Below are positions 1-9,662 of a stretch of 64,000 nucleotides of DNA, one piece after another. The translations under genes were made by a program, and so were the position numbers. The stretch is taken from positions 1 through 64,000 of the forward strand of contig JBEKTD010000002.1 of the NCBI GenBank assembly GCA_049516395.1, in the 5' to 3' direction. Source of the DNA: Fen-1362 sp049516395. Its GTDB lineage: Bacteria > Planctomycetota > Phycisphaerae > Sedimentisphaerales > Anaerobacaceae. The notes beneath the pieces are model-generated. The model worked only from the letters and a program-made list of their open reading frames with translations. It had not been told where the DNA came from and made no database searches. Each line of letters starts with the position of its first letter. The first letter of the stretch is position 1.

Positions 1-64
1 TAACGCCGAAGATGACAAGAACGATACCGCCGGCAAGAATTGCCAGTGAGGTTAGCTTATTCAT
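1..64 (-). CDS. DUF3185-like small membrane protein, partial
   Basis: The first 21 codons of a gene that runs off the left edge. Read on the minus strand it begins MNKLTSLAILAGGIVLVIFG, a hydrophobic N-terminus ending in a glycine-rich helix that matches the start of DUF3185 proteins (small, two-helix inner-membrane proteins of unknown function). A GAAGGA Shine-Dalgarno-like stretch lies about 8 bases upstream of the ATG. Only the first membrane helix can be seen, so the family call rests on this short N-terminus. It shares direction with the next small membrane gene. Confidence 0.55.
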   Translation of the reverse strand, partial: MNKLTSLAILAGGIVLVIFGV

Positions 65-104
65 TGAATTTTCCTTCAAATTTTTATGTTTAACTCACGA
101 AAGG

Positions 105-254
105 TCACACGACTCTTCGTCCGCTGATGACTCTAACCAGAATAAGCACAATGGCAATCACCAGGAGAGCGTGAATGAAACCGCCCATGGTCGTAGAAGT
201 GATTAACCCCAGGAGCCACAATATAAGCAGAACTACAGCGACAGTGTAAAGCAT
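105..254 (-). CDS. lmo0937-like small membrane protein
   Basis: A 49-residue protein, MLYTVAVVLLILWLLGLI at its start, then a Gly-Gly-Phe-Ile-His turn and a second hydrophobic helix ending in a basic RVISGRR tail. This length, helix-turn-helix layout and the LLGLI/GGFIH pattern are those of the lmo0937 (DUF5670) family of tiny membrane proteins, whose function is unknown. The start codon is the only ATG before the first helix. Its neighbours on the same strand are another small membrane protein and an MscS-like protein, so this corner may be an envelope-stress cluster; that is inference. Confidence 0.75.
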   Translation of the reverse strand: MLYTVAVVLLILWLLGLITSTTMGGFIHALLVIAIVLILVRVISGRRVV

Positions 255-395
255 AACAATCCTAACCTTTCTTTTTTCTTGGTTTAGTATTCACCGCATA
301 CTGCCACAAGCCGCCCGATGGACCAAACCCACATACTCATTTTCTATGCCAGCTCAAAACAGTTTTTCACATTACCGGGACAGGTTAACTTCTCA

Positions 396-1070
396 TTATT
401 TCCCGGAGCGTTTTTGCCTTAATTCCTCAAGATACCTTGCCGCGGCATCTTTACCGCCTAATCCAAAGGCAAGTGCAAGAGCAAGGACGATGCCGCCGAG
501 GATGATATTGAAGGCAGTACCCACCAGAAGCGGTGCGATACCAAGCTCTTCCATCGCAATAGTCACTGCGAAGATTACAATCGCCCATCGACTTATGCCG
601 GCAATCAACTCAGGTCTGGGCAGTTTCGCGTTGCCGCAGGCCGTGCGAACTATTTCCGATACAAAACTGGCCAGAAACATTGCGACCACCAGAACAAGCA
701 GGGCCGCTATCACCTTGGGAACATAAGCGAATAAGCTCGTAAGAACATCCGATGCCTTTGGCAGCCCCAGTGCGTCAACTGTCATCACTAAAACCATAAT
801 GATAATAAGCCAATAAACCAGGCCGCTTACAACCTCCCGCGCGTTAATCTTCAAATCACCTTTCCTGAGAACTTCTGATATGCCCGCTTTGTCCGCTATC
901 ACATCGAAGCGTATCGCCTTAAGCAGCAAGTCAACTGCCCTTCTGATTAGCTTGGCCACAATCCAGCCCACTATCAGGATTATTAGCGCGCCAAGCAGGA
1001 TTGGAAGATAGGCCAGTATCCTCGTCAGCATCTGGCGAATCGGGTCAGCTATAAGTTCGTTCCAGTTCAT
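396..1070 (-). CDS. MscS-like conserved TM-helix protein
   Basis: A 224-residue integral membrane protein with five hydrophobic segments (about residues 20-42, 84-104, 110-136, 158-178 and 185-206). The pattern of helices, the LLIGWIVAKLI-like first helix and the end FGLGGKDAAARYLEEL are typical of the 'conserved TM helix' relatives of small mechanosensitive channels. It lacks the cytoplasmic beta domain of true MscS, so channel gating by tension is not established. An AGGAGA ribosome site lies 7 bases before the ATG. The TM-helix family assignment is firm; the function is inferred. Confidence 0.8.
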   Translation of the reverse strand: MNWNELIADPIRQMLTRILAYLPILLGALIILIVGWIVAKLIRRAVDLLLKAIRFDVIADKAGISEVLRKGDLKINAREVVSGLVYWLIIIMVLVMTVDALGLPKASDVLTSLFAYVPKVIAALLVLVVAMFLASFVSEIVRTACGNAKLPRPELIAGISRWAIVIFAVTIAMEELGIAPLLVGTAFNIILGGIVLALALAFGLGGKDAAARYLEELRQKRSGK

Positions 1071-1333
1071 TTTTTTGTCTCCTATTAAATTGTTAATATT
1101 TAGTGTTTTGATTCCTTCTTATGTTCTTATTCGTCTCCTTTGCGCCGCGTAATTATGTACTTACAAAGGGTATTACGCAATAAGAGTAAAGCTTAGTTGC
1201 TTCTTCGTAATTGCTTAGTGTCGCCAGCGATAATGCGCCTGCTTTCGCTCAACGAGATTGTGAATAGTTATTGACTGCCGGAAAAACCGTGTATGTTTAT
1301 CCCAGACAAACGTATTGTTATGATGACGGATAA

Positions 1334-1651
1334 TCACCTTTTACTATTGCCCAGATACTTGAGATAAATTTCTCTTGCCCAGTTAAGTTGCGTGCCTGCG
1401 GCTTCAACAGCAGTGATAAGCAGCGCCTCGGTAATCTCTTCTTTTGTTACTCCCGCCTCAAGGGCCGCCTTTATATGTGATTCGGTACAATGCGGGCAGC
1501 GAAATGCCGAAGCCAAGGACAGCATCAATAATTCGCGTGTCTTTGTGTCGAGCACGCCTCCTTTGGTGCAGGCGTCGTAGAAATTCTGAAACGGCTGGCC
1601 TATTTCAGGGGAGTTTAGAACATACCATGGTGTTACTTTTTCAGAAACCAT
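1334..1651 (-). CDS. Carboxymuconolactone decarboxylase (AhpD-like) family protein
   Basis: A 105-residue all-helical protein of the CMD/AhpD superfamily. The core FRCPHCTESHIKAALEAG contains the redox CxxC pair followed by a histidine three residues later, as in AhpD-type alkylhydroperoxidase proteins that pass electrons to peroxiredoxins. The start was placed at the ATG at 1651 because GGAG lies 7 bases upstream; an in-frame TTG four codons earlier overlaps that site. No peroxiredoxin gene is near, so its partner is unknown. Confidence 0.85.
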   Translation of the reverse strand: MVSEKVTPWYVLNSPEIGQPFQNFYDACTKGGVLDTKTRELLMLSLASAFRCPHCTESHIKAALEAGVTKEEITEALLITAVEAAGTQLNWAREIYLKYLGNSKR

Positions 1652-1725
1652 CTGTGTCTCCAAAGGATTTGGACTTTTATGATTTATATTTGGGCATCCG
1701 TGCCCGTTAATCAGCTATATCCCTG

Positions 1726-1959
1726 CTATGCTCTTATTGCCACCGCGCAGGCAGACCTGCGATACGGGGGCAGATACTGGCTGCCCCTGCCGTCTCTTTC
1801 CCGGCAAATGCGACCATATACTTCCTTACGGTAAACAGGTACGGATTTGGGAGCGTTTATTCCAAGTTGAATCTCATTGTGCCTGATACCGACAATCACA
1901 ATCTCAACGTTGTCGCCAACCATAATTGACTCATCCATGTGTCTGCTCAAAACCAGCAT
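1726..1959 (-). CDS. csrA: Carbon storage regulator CsrA homologue
   Basis: A 77-residue protein whose first 50 residues are a clear CsrA/RsmA fold: MLVLSRHMDESIMVGDN, then VGIRHNEIQLGINAPKSV and VYRKEVY. CsrA dimers bind GGA motifs in mRNA leaders and control translation. The ATG has an AAGGAG site 6 bases upstream. After RKEVY the C-terminus (RDGRGSQYLPPYRRSACAV) is longer and more Cys/Arg-rich than usual. No flagellar, fliW or two-component gene adjoins it, so it is an orphan copy. It is divergent from the GH57 gene. Confidence 0.88.
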   Translation of the reverse strand: MLVLSRHMDESIMVGDNVEIVIVGIRHNEIQLGINAPKSVPVYRKEVYGRICRERDGRGSQYLPPYRRSACAVAIRA

Positions 1960-2188
1960 TTTTAAACTCCTTAATATTCAACGCTGTGTTACGGGCCGAT
2001 AACACCCTTTTTAGACAAAATACACATAAAGCCCTGAATAGGTAATTGGGGAAATGCTTAATTGATGCTTCGCAATCGCTTAGTCCAGAGCGGACTCCAA
2101 AGCAGCCGATATATAAGAGGAAACAAGAATTTGAAGCAAAACGTAGAATAAGCGAAGAACTTAGAGTATTATGGACGAGAGGTCGAAA

Positions 2189-4630
2189 ATGGAACACTAT
2201 GTTTGTATTCACGGACACTTTTACCAGCCGCCGAGGGAGAACCCGTGGCTGGAAGAGGTAGAGCTGCAGGACTCGGCCTATCCCTATCACGACTGGAACG
2301 AGAGGATAACCGAGGAGTGCTACAGGCCCAACATGGCCTCGCGGATACTCGGTCCCGACCGCAAAATTATCGACATCGTCAACAACTACTCCAAAATCAG
2401 TTTCGACTTCGGCCCCACGCTGCTGTCGTGGCTTGAAAGACACGCACCGGACGTTTATCAGGGAGTGATTGATGCCGACAAGAAAAGCCGGGAGCGATTT
2501 TCGGGACACGGTGCGGCCATCGCCCATGCGTATAACCATATCGTTATGCCTCTTGCAAACAGCCGGGATAAACGCACGCAGGTCGCCTGGGGGATATATG
2601 ATTTCGAGCACAGGTTTGGCAGAAAGCCGGAGGGTATGTGGCTTCCCGAAACCGCCGCGGATTTAGAGACGCTCGACATACTCGCCGATTACGGGATTAA
2701 ATTCACGATACTTTCTCCTCATCAGGCCAAGCGCGTCCGCAGTATCGGCGCAACGGACTGGATAAATATCGAGAAAGATAAAATTGACACAACAAAACCA
2801 TATCTTTGCCGGCTTGCCTCAGGGCGAACGATAAGTTTGTTTTTTTACAACGGGCCGGTTGCCAATGACGTGGCCAACGGCCATATCTTGCAGAACGGCG
2901 AGGTTTTCGCCAAAAAACTGAACTGGATTTTCACAGGGAGCAACGCGGAACACCAGCTTGCCCACATCGCCACCGATGGCGAGACATTCGGCCATCATCA
3001 CCGTTACACCGATATGGCGCTTGCTTATTGTCTTCATTATGTTGAGGCCAACAAGCTCGCGAAACTAACGGTGTATGGCGAATATCTCGAAAAATATCCC
3101 CCCGCCGAAGAGGTTGAGATTTACGAAAACAGCTCGTGGAGCTGCAGCCACGGGGTGGAAAGATGGAAGGCAAACTGCGGCTGTAATTACGGCCGATTCC
3201 CGTCGGGCAAACAGCAATGGCGTGCGCCGCTGCGGGAGGCAATGAACCGGCTTAGAGACCGGCTCGCGGAAATTTATGAAAGCAGGATGAAGCAGTTTGC
3301 CGCCGACCCATGGGGACTAAGGGACAAATATATCGCGGTCATAAATGACAGGTCCGCCAAAAACGTGGAGGAATTTATCACGGTATCGGCGGGCGGCGAC
3401 CTGGATTTCGGCGAGAAGGTGATTTTTCTCAAACTGCTGGAAATACAAAGAAACGTCCAGCTTATGTTTACAAGCTGCGGATGGTTTTTTGACGACATCG
3501 GCGGAATTGAAACGCTCCAGATAATGCAATACGCCTCACGGGCGATTCAATTAGCTAAAGAGATAGAAAGCAGGGATTTTGAACCTGAGTTTGAAGCGAT
3601 ACTCAAAAATGCGCCAACCAACGAAAAAGAATTCGCCGATGGAAAAGAAGTATATGAGAGATACGTTAAAACCAGCACTGTTGATTTGAACCGTGTGGCG
3701 GTGCATTTCGCGATAAGCTCGATATTCACGGAACACCCCAAAGAGCAGACGAGTATTTATTGCTATTCCGCCAGGACAGAAATCTACGAACGGACGGAGG
3801 CGGGAATCCAGGTGCTTGTTACAGGCAGAGCCACGGTGCAGTCGGCCATTGTTCTGGAAGAATACACGGTGGATTTCGCCGCGTTACACCGGGGAGACCC
3901 GTATATAACCGCCGCCGGCAAGGGGCGTATGTCCGACAGTTTATTTTCAGCCATCCAGCACGATTTGAAAACTGCTTTTCTCAAAGGGGACACCAATGAG
4001 GTTATGCGCCTCATGAACGTCGCGTTTGCAGGCCAGAGTTATTCGCTGTGGCATCTTTTCAAGGATGAGCAAAGGCATATCCTCAACCAGTTGCTCGATA
4101 CGACCTGGCTTGAGATTGAGGCGTCGTTTAGGCACATTTACGAGCACAACTACGCGATAATGCAGGCGATGCGCGGAATGAATATCCCGCTGCCCAAAGC
4201 CCTGGCCGGCCCTGCTGAGTTTATACTGAACGAGGCGATGTGCAAAATAATCCGGGACGAGCATGACGAGCACGCCAGCCTGCTGGAGCACCTTCAAATA
4301 CTGGCTGATGAAGCAACCAGATTTTCTCTTCAGCTCGATAAAGCCACTATCCAGTTTGAGGCGGGAAAGAAAATAAACCGGCTTATGACCCAATTGGGGG
4401 AGATACCTGAAAATACCGAGCTTCTTGAAACAATAGAGGCAACGGTAAGGATTTTGCTGTCCATCGTAACAGAGCTTAATCTTCAGACGGCGCAAAACGT
4501 CTTCTTCGACATCAGCAAAAAGACATACCCGGAAATGAGCAAAAAAGCCCAGGCGAACGACCAGGCGTCGCAAAAATGGGTTGAACATTTCACGAAACTG
4601 GCACGCTATTTAGGAGTGAAGATTCAGTAG
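2189..4630 (+). CDS. Glycoside hydrolase family 57 / DUF3536 protein
   Basis: A large cytoplasmic alpha-glucan-active enzyme of the GH57 type with a DUF3536 C-terminal part. It opens with the GH57 signature VCIHGHFYQPP just after the start and has DGETFGHHH near residue 263, the family's conserved metal/catalytic neighbourhood. About 813 residues is normal for this subgroup. I prefer the ATG at 2189 over an in-frame ATG at 2171 because GAGAGG stands just upstream of 2189. It lies 24 bases before malQ on the same strand and probably forms an operon with it, which points to glycogen or maltodextrin remodelling. The exact reaction (amylase, glucanotransferase or branching) cannot be read from sequence alone. 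Confidence 0.88.
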   Translation: MEHYVCIHGHFYQPPRENPWLEEVELQDSAYPYHDWNERITEECYRPNMASRILGPDRKIIDIVNNYSKISFDFGPTLLSWLERHAPDVYQGVIDADKKSRERFSGHGAAIAHAYNHIVMPLANSRDKRTQVAWGIYDFEHRFGRKPEGMWLPETAADLETLDILADYGIKFTILSPHQAKRVRSIGATDWINIEKDKIDTTKPYLCRLASGRTISLFFYNGPVANDVANGHILQNGEVFAKKLNWIFTGSNAEHQLAHIATDGETFGHHHRYTDMALAYCLHYVEANKLAKLTVYGEYLEKYPPAEEVEIYENSSWSCSHGVERWKANCGCNYGRFPSGKQQWRAPLREAMNRLRDRLAEIYESRMKQFAADPWGLRDKYIAVINDRSAKNVEEFITVSAGGDLDFGEKVIFLKLLEIQRNVQLMFTSCGWFFDDIGGIETLQIMQYASRAIQLAKEIESRDFEPEFEAILKNAPTNEKEFADGKEVYERYVKTSTVDLNRVAVHFAISSIFTEHPKEQTSIYCYSARTEIYERTEAGIQVLVTGRATVQSAIVLEEYTVDFAALHRGDPYITAAGKGRMSDSLFSAIQHDLKTAFLKGDTNEVMRLMNVAFAGQSYSLWHLFKDEQRHILNQLLDTTWLEIEASFRHIYEHNYAIMQAMRGMNIPLPKALAGPAEFILNEAMCKIIRDEHDEHASLLEHLQILADEATRFSLQLDKATIQFEAGKKINRLMTQLGEIPENTELLETIEATVRILLSIVTELNLQTAQNVFFDISKKTYPEMSKKAQANDQASQKWVEHFTKLARYLGVKIQ

Positions 4631-4654
4631 CCCCCGGCAGCCGGAAAAACGACT

Positions 4655-6157
4655 ATGACGCAAAAAAGAGCAAGCGGCTTACTTCTGCACATTACTTCGC
4701 TTCCATCAAAATACGGGATAGGCGACCTCGGCCCACAGGCCTTCAGGTTTGCTGATTTTCTCGCACAGGCAAAACAAAAGTTTTGGCAGATACTGCCCCT
4801 GACTCCGCTCACTCTCAGGCAAAATCCTTATTCGCCGTATAACTGCACATCTGCCTTCGCGGGCAATACCCTGCTCATCAGCCCCGATTTGTTATATCAA
4901 CAGGGTCTTTTGCTCAGGGAAGACCTTCAGGATTGTCCCCGCTTTGCAAAGTCAAAGGTCGAATATCCCAAAGTCGTCTCTTACAAGACAAAGTTGCTGA
5001 ACGCCGCATACCAGCGTTCCAAAGTTTCGAGAAGCCAAAGCGATTACGAGCAGTTTTGTATTGAGAACGCGGCCTGGCTCGATGATTTCGCGTTATTTGT
5101 CGCACTGCGCCGGCACTTCGGACGCGTTTTATGGTGCGACTGGCCTGCAAAACTGCGCGATAGAAAAAAAGATGCAATCAAAACGGCTGAAACTACTTTC
5201 GCGGAAGCAATCGACAGAGAAAAGTTTCTGCAGTATCTGTTTTTTAAGCAACTGGTTTCTCTAAAGAGCTACTGCAAACGGCTCGGAATCAAACTGATTG
5301 GCGATATTCCGATTTATGTCGCCTACGACAGCGCGGATGTCTGGAGTAATTCTGAAATCTTCAAATTGACCGCCGCAAAAAAGCCCCGGTTTATCGCAGG
5401 CGTGCCGCCCGATTATTTCAGCAAAACGGGGCAGTTGTGGAGCAACCCCGTTTATGACTGGGCAGCGTTAAAAGATACGCGGTATCGCTGGTGGCTCGAA
5501 CGAATAGGACATAATCTTAAACTATTCGATATAGTCAGGATTGACCATTTCAGGGGCCTCTTTGCTTATTGGCAGGTCCCCGCAGGCAGCTCAACCGCCG
5601 CCAGCGGCAAATGGGTAAAATGTCCCTATGAGGATTTTTTCAATACGCTGTTTAAGCGATTGGACCCGCAATCCATCATAGCGGAAGATTTGGGATTTAT
5701 CACCTCCGACGTCAAAACGTTCATTGAAAAACATCGTCTGACGGGTATGCGGGTGCTTCAGTTCGGCTTCGACGGCAATCTCGCCAAAAATCCGCACTTC
5801 CCGGCCAACCACATAAAAAACTCAATCGTTTACACAGGCACGCACGATAACAACACCGCCCTCGGCTGGTTCGCAAAAGACGCAACCGCATCGCAAAAGA
5901 AAACCCTCTTCGCCTGCCTCGGGCGCAAAGTTCCGACTCATCAAATAAACTGGGAACTCATAAAACTTGCTTTTGCGTCCGTTGCCAATCTTGCCATAAT
6001 TCCCGTGCAGGATTGTTTGGGCCTCGGCGAATCGGCCCGTATGAACCGTCCCGCCACGATAAAAGGCAACTGGCAATGGCGATTGAATCCGGACCAGCTT
6101 ACGCCTCAAATCTCAAGGAAGATTGCGAAGTTGTCTGCTGCCAGCCGCAGAACATAA
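4655..6157 (+). CDS. malQ: 4-alpha-glucanotransferase (amylomaltase)
   Basis: A 500-residue GH77 enzyme that transfers maltosyl units between alpha-1,4-glucans. All family landmarks are present: GDIPIYVAYDSADVW at about residue 216, the nucleophile Asp297 in RIDHFRG, the acid/base Glu344 in IIAEDLG, and Asp398 in TGTHDNNT. Length matches the short bacterial MalQ class without extra N-terminal domains. It follows the GH57 gene closely and converges with a phosphorylase gene only 11 bases away, so three alpha-glucan enzymes sit together. Confidence 0.95.
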   Translation: MTQKRASGLLLHITSLPSKYGIGDLGPQAFRFADFLAQAKQKFWQILPLTPLTLRQNPYSPYNCTSAFAGNTLLISPDLLYQQGLLLREDLQDCPRFAKSKVEYPKVVSYKTKLLNAAYQRSKVSRSQSDYEQFCIENAAWLDDFALFVALRRHFGRVLWCDWPAKLRDRKKDAIKTAETTFAEAIDREKFLQYLFFKQLVSLKSYCKRLGIKLIGDIPIYVAYDSADVWSNSEIFKLTAAKKPRFIAGVPPDYFSKTGQLWSNPVYDWAALKDTRYRWWLERIGHNLKLFDIVRIDHFRGLFAYWQVPAGSSTAASGKWVKCPYEDFFNTLFKRLDPQSIIAEDLGFITSDVKTFIEKHRLTGMRVLQFGFDGNLAKNPHFPANHIKNSIVYTGTHDNNTALGWFAKDATASQKKTLFACLGRKVPTHQINWELIKLAFASVANLAIIPVQDCLGLGESARMNRPATIKGNWQWRLNPDQLTPQISRKIAKLSAASRRT

Positions 6158-6168
6158 AATCGCCGGCA

Positions 6169-8712
6169 TTACTCGCTCCACTTGACCATTTCGGGATGCA
6201 AATCCTGCACAGTCGGGTCGGCGGGCCTTATGCGGGCGCTTATATTCTGCACGCCGTATCCCTCGATTTTGGCGGAACATTCGTAATAAGCGATGTTGCC
6301 CTGCCTAGATTTGAACGGCATCGGAATAATCTTGAAGCTCCGCCTGTCGCCCGGCATATGGAAAAGCTCCACTATAAATAATTCTGTCGGCGCGTGCCCC
6401 AAATCCACAACGCATTTCGCTTCGAGAGTGTCCCCTTCGCAGATGGACTCTTTTTTATCTAAGTTGGTGGTAAGCTCTTTAACCACTATGTAATTCCAGC
6501 CCTTGAAAATCTCCTGTTCTCTGTCTATTGCCTCCCGGAGACGCTGACGGTTATTCTCACGGAGCAGTTCATGCTCTTTTGTCGCGGGGGTATAAAACTT
6601 TCTTGAGTAATCAACCAGCACTCTGTTCATATTGAAATTGTCGCAAATCGAAATGATGGACTCTTTCATCATATCCACCCATCGTTTGGGAATGCCCGCT
6701 TCATTGCGCTCGTAAAACAGTTCCGCCACTTCTTCTTCGAGCAGGTCATAAATCTGGTTTGCCTCGGCGGTTTCCTGCAGCTCGGTATGAACGTAGAATT
6801 TCCCGGCGGTAATCGGCCAGCCGTTTTTGCCGTTGTACCCTTCCGCCCACCAGCCGTCGGGAACACTGAGGTTCAGGACGCCGTTCATCGCCGCCTTCAT
6901 CCCTGATGTGCCGCTGGCCTCATTTTCCATTATCGGGGTGTTCAGCCAGACATCAGCTCCCCAGGCAAGATGCCTCGCGACGTCTATATCGTAATTCTCA
7001 AGGAAAATCACCCTGTCTTCGAGCTTGCGGTTGCGTGCGAAATCCAGTATTTCCTTAATCATATATTTGCCCGCGGCGTCTGCAGGATGGGCTTTACCCG
7101 CGAATATGAGCTGGACGGGCTTTTTGGGATTCATAAGTATTTTCACTAATCGTTCCTTGTCCTTGAGGAGAAGCGTCGCGCGTTTGTAAGGCGCAAAACG
7201 TCTGGCGAAAACAATCGTCAGATACTCCGGGTTAAAGAGGCGCGTGATATTGATAATCTTTGGCTGCGAATAACCCCTGGCGATGAGGTCTCCTGCAAGT
7301 TTTCTGCGAATGAATTCGATAAGATTGAGCTTGTTTTTATGATGGGCTTCCCAAATCTCCTCATCCGGCGTATCGGCGAGTTTTTGCCATATATGACCTT
7401 TATCGCGGCAATGTATGAAATTGGGGCCGATATGGTGATTGAAGAGATTCGTAAACGGCTCGCTAACCCACGACCAGTGAACGCCGTTGGTCACGTAATC
7501 TATCGGGATTTCTATCGGCTGCATCCCTGGGAACACCCCCGCCCACATTTTGCGGGAAACGTCCCCGTGTATCTTCGATACGCCGTTGACGTACCTGGAA
7601 AATCTTATCGCCAGCGCGGGCAGCCAGAAGGTGTCCTTGTTATTTTCGATAAATGCGTACGCGCTGAATTCTTCGAATGATAGACCAATCTGTTTTATTT
7701 CCGGCTCGAGATATTTTTTTGCCATCTTGGTATCGAAGTGCTCGTTGCCGGCTATTACGGGCGTGTGCGTTGTAAAAACCGTGGAGGTTCTAATCAGCGC
7801 CCTGGCCTCGGAAAATGAGAGCTTCTCTTCGGCCATCAGCTTCTGCAGCCGGGCGATTATCAGAAAAGCGGAATGCCCCTCGTTTATATGATAGATATTC
7901 GGCTTGATATTCAATAACGCAAGCGCTTTTACCCCGCCAAGGCCAAGGACCACTTCCTGCTGGATTCGTTTATCTTTGTCCGCAACATACAGCTCGTTTG
8001 TGATATTCCTGAGGTATTGCGGGTTATCCTCGACGTTGGTATCGAGCAGAATCAGTTTCGTCCGCCCGACGTCAATCTGCCAGAGTTTAATTTTACAATT
8101 TTCGCCGAGTATCCTTGTTTCGACAAACGCCGGCCTGCCGTCGGCGAGACGTATCTCCTTTATCGGCAGGTAGTGATTTTCAAGCTCGATGAACAGTTCT
8201 TCCTGCCGCCCCTCAAGGTTAATGCGCTGAGTGAAATAGCCGAACCTGTAAATGAGTCCCACGCCTATAACCTGCATCCCCAAATCCGAGGCGGTCTTAA
8301 GATAGTCCCCGGCCAGAACACCCAGCCCGCCGCTGTATATCGGCATAGATTCGTGAAGGCCGAATTCCATTGAGAAGTAGGCGATAACGTTGTTCTTGTT
8401 AATACCGCAGTCGTCGCCGCCGTTTTGCGGTGTCCCGCTGTACTTCATATATTCGTCGAATTTCTGCCAGACCCTGTCAAGTTCGAGCAGAAAAGCCCTG
8501 TCGCCGGCAAGCTCATTCATTTTTGCTTCAGGGAGGTCCAGAAGAAATTTGACTGGGTTATGATTGACCGACCTGAACAGGTGGGTATCAATCCGGAAAA
8601 AAAGATTTACCGCGTCATAGTCCCAAAGGCACCATAAATTGTGGGCAAGCTCATACAGCTTGCCTAAGTTCTCCGGGTAACGCGGATACACGAAAATATT
8701 CTTAAAAGCCAT
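6169..8712 (-). CDS. glgP: Alpha-glucan phosphorylase, TIGR02094 type
   Basis: An 847-residue GT35 phosphorylase of the short-N-terminus subfamily found in thermophiles, actinobacteria and planctomycetes (TIGR02094-like). It releases glucose 1-phosphate from the end of alpha-1,4-glucans using pyridoxal phosphate. The PLP-site region reads ENEASGTSGMKAAMNGVLN followed by SVPDGWWAEGYNG, and HFNEGH-like INEGHSAF appears mid-protein. The N-terminal FVYPRYPENLGKLYELAHNL is a DUF3417-like head. An AAGGAG site lies 6 bases before the ATG. A second, classical phosphorylase occurs at 51.7-54.2 kb. Confidence 0.93.
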   Translation of the reverse strand: MAFKNIFVYPRYPENLGKLYELAHNLWCLWDYDAVNLFFRIDTHLFRSVNHNPVKFLLDLPEAKMNELAGDRAFLLELDRVWQKFDEYMKYSGTPQNGGDDCGINKNNVIAYFSMEFGLHESMPIYSGGLGVLAGDYLKTASDLGMQVIGVGLIYRFGYFTQRINLEGRQEELFIELENHYLPIKEIRLADGRPAFVETRILGENCKIKLWQIDVGRTKLILLDTNVEDNPQYLRNITNELYVADKDKRIQQEVVLGLGGVKALALLNIKPNIYHINEGHSAFLIIARLQKLMAEEKLSFSEARALIRTSTVFTTHTPVIAGNEHFDTKMAKKYLEPEIKQIGLSFEEFSAYAFIENNKDTFWLPALAIRFSRYVNGVSKIHGDVSRKMWAGVFPGMQPIEIPIDYVTNGVHWSWVSEPFTNLFNHHIGPNFIHCRDKGHIWQKLADTPDEEIWEAHHKNKLNLIEFIRRKLAGDLIARGYSQPKIINITRLFNPEYLTIVFARRFAPYKRATLLLKDKERLVKILMNPKKPVQLIFAGKAHPADAAGKYMIKEILDFARNRKLEDRVIFLENYDIDVARHLAWGADVWLNTPIMENEASGTSGMKAAMNGVLNLSVPDGWWAEGYNGKNGWPITAGKFYVHTELQETAEANQIYDLLEEEVAELFYERNEAGIPKRWVDMMKESIISICDNFNMNRVLVDYSRKFYTPATKEHELLRENNRQRLREAIDREQEIFKGWNYIVVKELTTNLDKKESICEGDTLEAKCVVDLGHAPTELFIVELFHMPGDRRSFKIIPMPFKSRQGNIAYYECSAKIEGYGVQNISARIRPADPTVQDLHPEMVKWSE

Positions 8713-8889
8713 ATATTCTCCTTAGTTTCACTTTACTGCCAAACAACCATATATTTATAGCATTATACGCTGCCGGGGCAAATATAGCTTTGACAATAAA
8801 TTCAGCGACACGAAAGTAACCCAATAAGCCGCAACCCAGGCATAAAAACCCCGGGGCGGATTAGTGACCTTTATAACCCGACAAGGGTA

Positions 8890-9198
8890 CTACTCTTTCC
8901 TGCGACGATAAAGCAGGCCGCCAAGTCCCAGTAATGCAAGAGTCGTCATATCAGGAAGCTGTTGAATAATATCCGCCCCCGCAGAGGCAGCAGCCGGCCC
9001 CGGCCTGCCCGCATCGGTTATTTCAAGATATACGATACAAACCGAGCCGTCGTTGGGCTGTATGCCAATCGCAATATCCGGGGACGTCATAACGGGAACA
9101 TTATCGGCGGCAGAACTGTTGTTGAACGAAAGCTCCGTCTCGTTCGCGGCGAGGACGGTCAATCCGAGAACCATTATAAGCATCATTAACTTTTTCAT
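8890..9198 (-). CDS. Small secreted protein with PEP-CTERM-like anchor
   Basis: A 102-residue protein with a signal peptide (MKKLMMLIMVLGLTVLAAN) and a C-terminal sorting-type tail: an LPDMTTLALLGLGG helix followed by LYRRRKE. The tail resembles the PEP-CTERM signals used by planctomycetes, though the Pro-Glu-Pro is replaced by Pro-Asp-Met. Between them is only about 60 residues of unrecognised sequence. The start was set at 9198 because AGGAGAG stands just upstream; the longer reading frame upstream has no ribosome site. Confidence 0.7.
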   Translation of the reverse strand: MKKLMMLIMVLGLTVLAANETELSFNNSSAADNVPVMTSPDIAIGIQPNDGSVCIVYLEITDAGRPGPAAASAGADIIQQLPDMTTLALLGLGGLLYRRRKE

Positions 9199-9662
9199 TT
9201 TTTCTCTCCTTAACGCTTTAACTTTTAAACTTTCCTGATGCTTGTATTTTCGCCATTCTTGGACGAAAAGGCATATAGGCAATCTGCCTAATTTGTGTCT
9301 CATAAATGCCTATGGGGGAAGTATGAATAAAGGTAGTCGCAGGTTTGATTTGACGGACGGAAGGGACAAAAATTCTATCGGCGAACGAAAATACCGGCAC
9401 ACAGCCGGCCTATCCATAAATTGACGTGAAAACTAATTTCGATGCCGTTTTGCTCTTCGACCGGCAGTAAACAAGTTATTTCAAAATGACTACGTGATGC
9501 CATTTTTGCCGTAATATCTCAGATTTATTCGGTCCCTCACCATCTTTTTGAAAGCAGGTTAGCCCAATATGAAAATTTATTTACAAACGGCAGCTTTTTT
9601 CGTATAATACGATGATTGGTTTTTTACCGCTGCAAAAGGCAATTGGCGCGGGGACGGGTGTA
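9199..9662. other. Intergenic region between divergent secreted-protein genes
   Basis: A 464-base gap between the divergent PEP-CTERM protein gene and the C10 protease gene. Apart from the protease promoter at 9580-9608 I see no convincing gene, RNA or repeat. Short reading frames on both strands lack ribosome sites. Confidence 0.5.
9580..9608 (+). promoter_or_regulatory. Sigma-70-type promoter of the C10 protease gene
   Basis: TTTACA (-35) and a perfect TATAAT (-10) are separated by 17 bases. The expected transcription start is near 9615, three bases past the ATG at 9612, so that ATG would not be in the transcript. This argues that translation begins at the in-frame ATG at 9663. Confidence 0.7.

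Noticed and set aside
9612..9662. Upstream start for the C10 protease at 9612
   Set aside because: It lies three bases after the TATAAT box, before the expected transcription start; 9663 fits better and still leaves an intact signal peptide.
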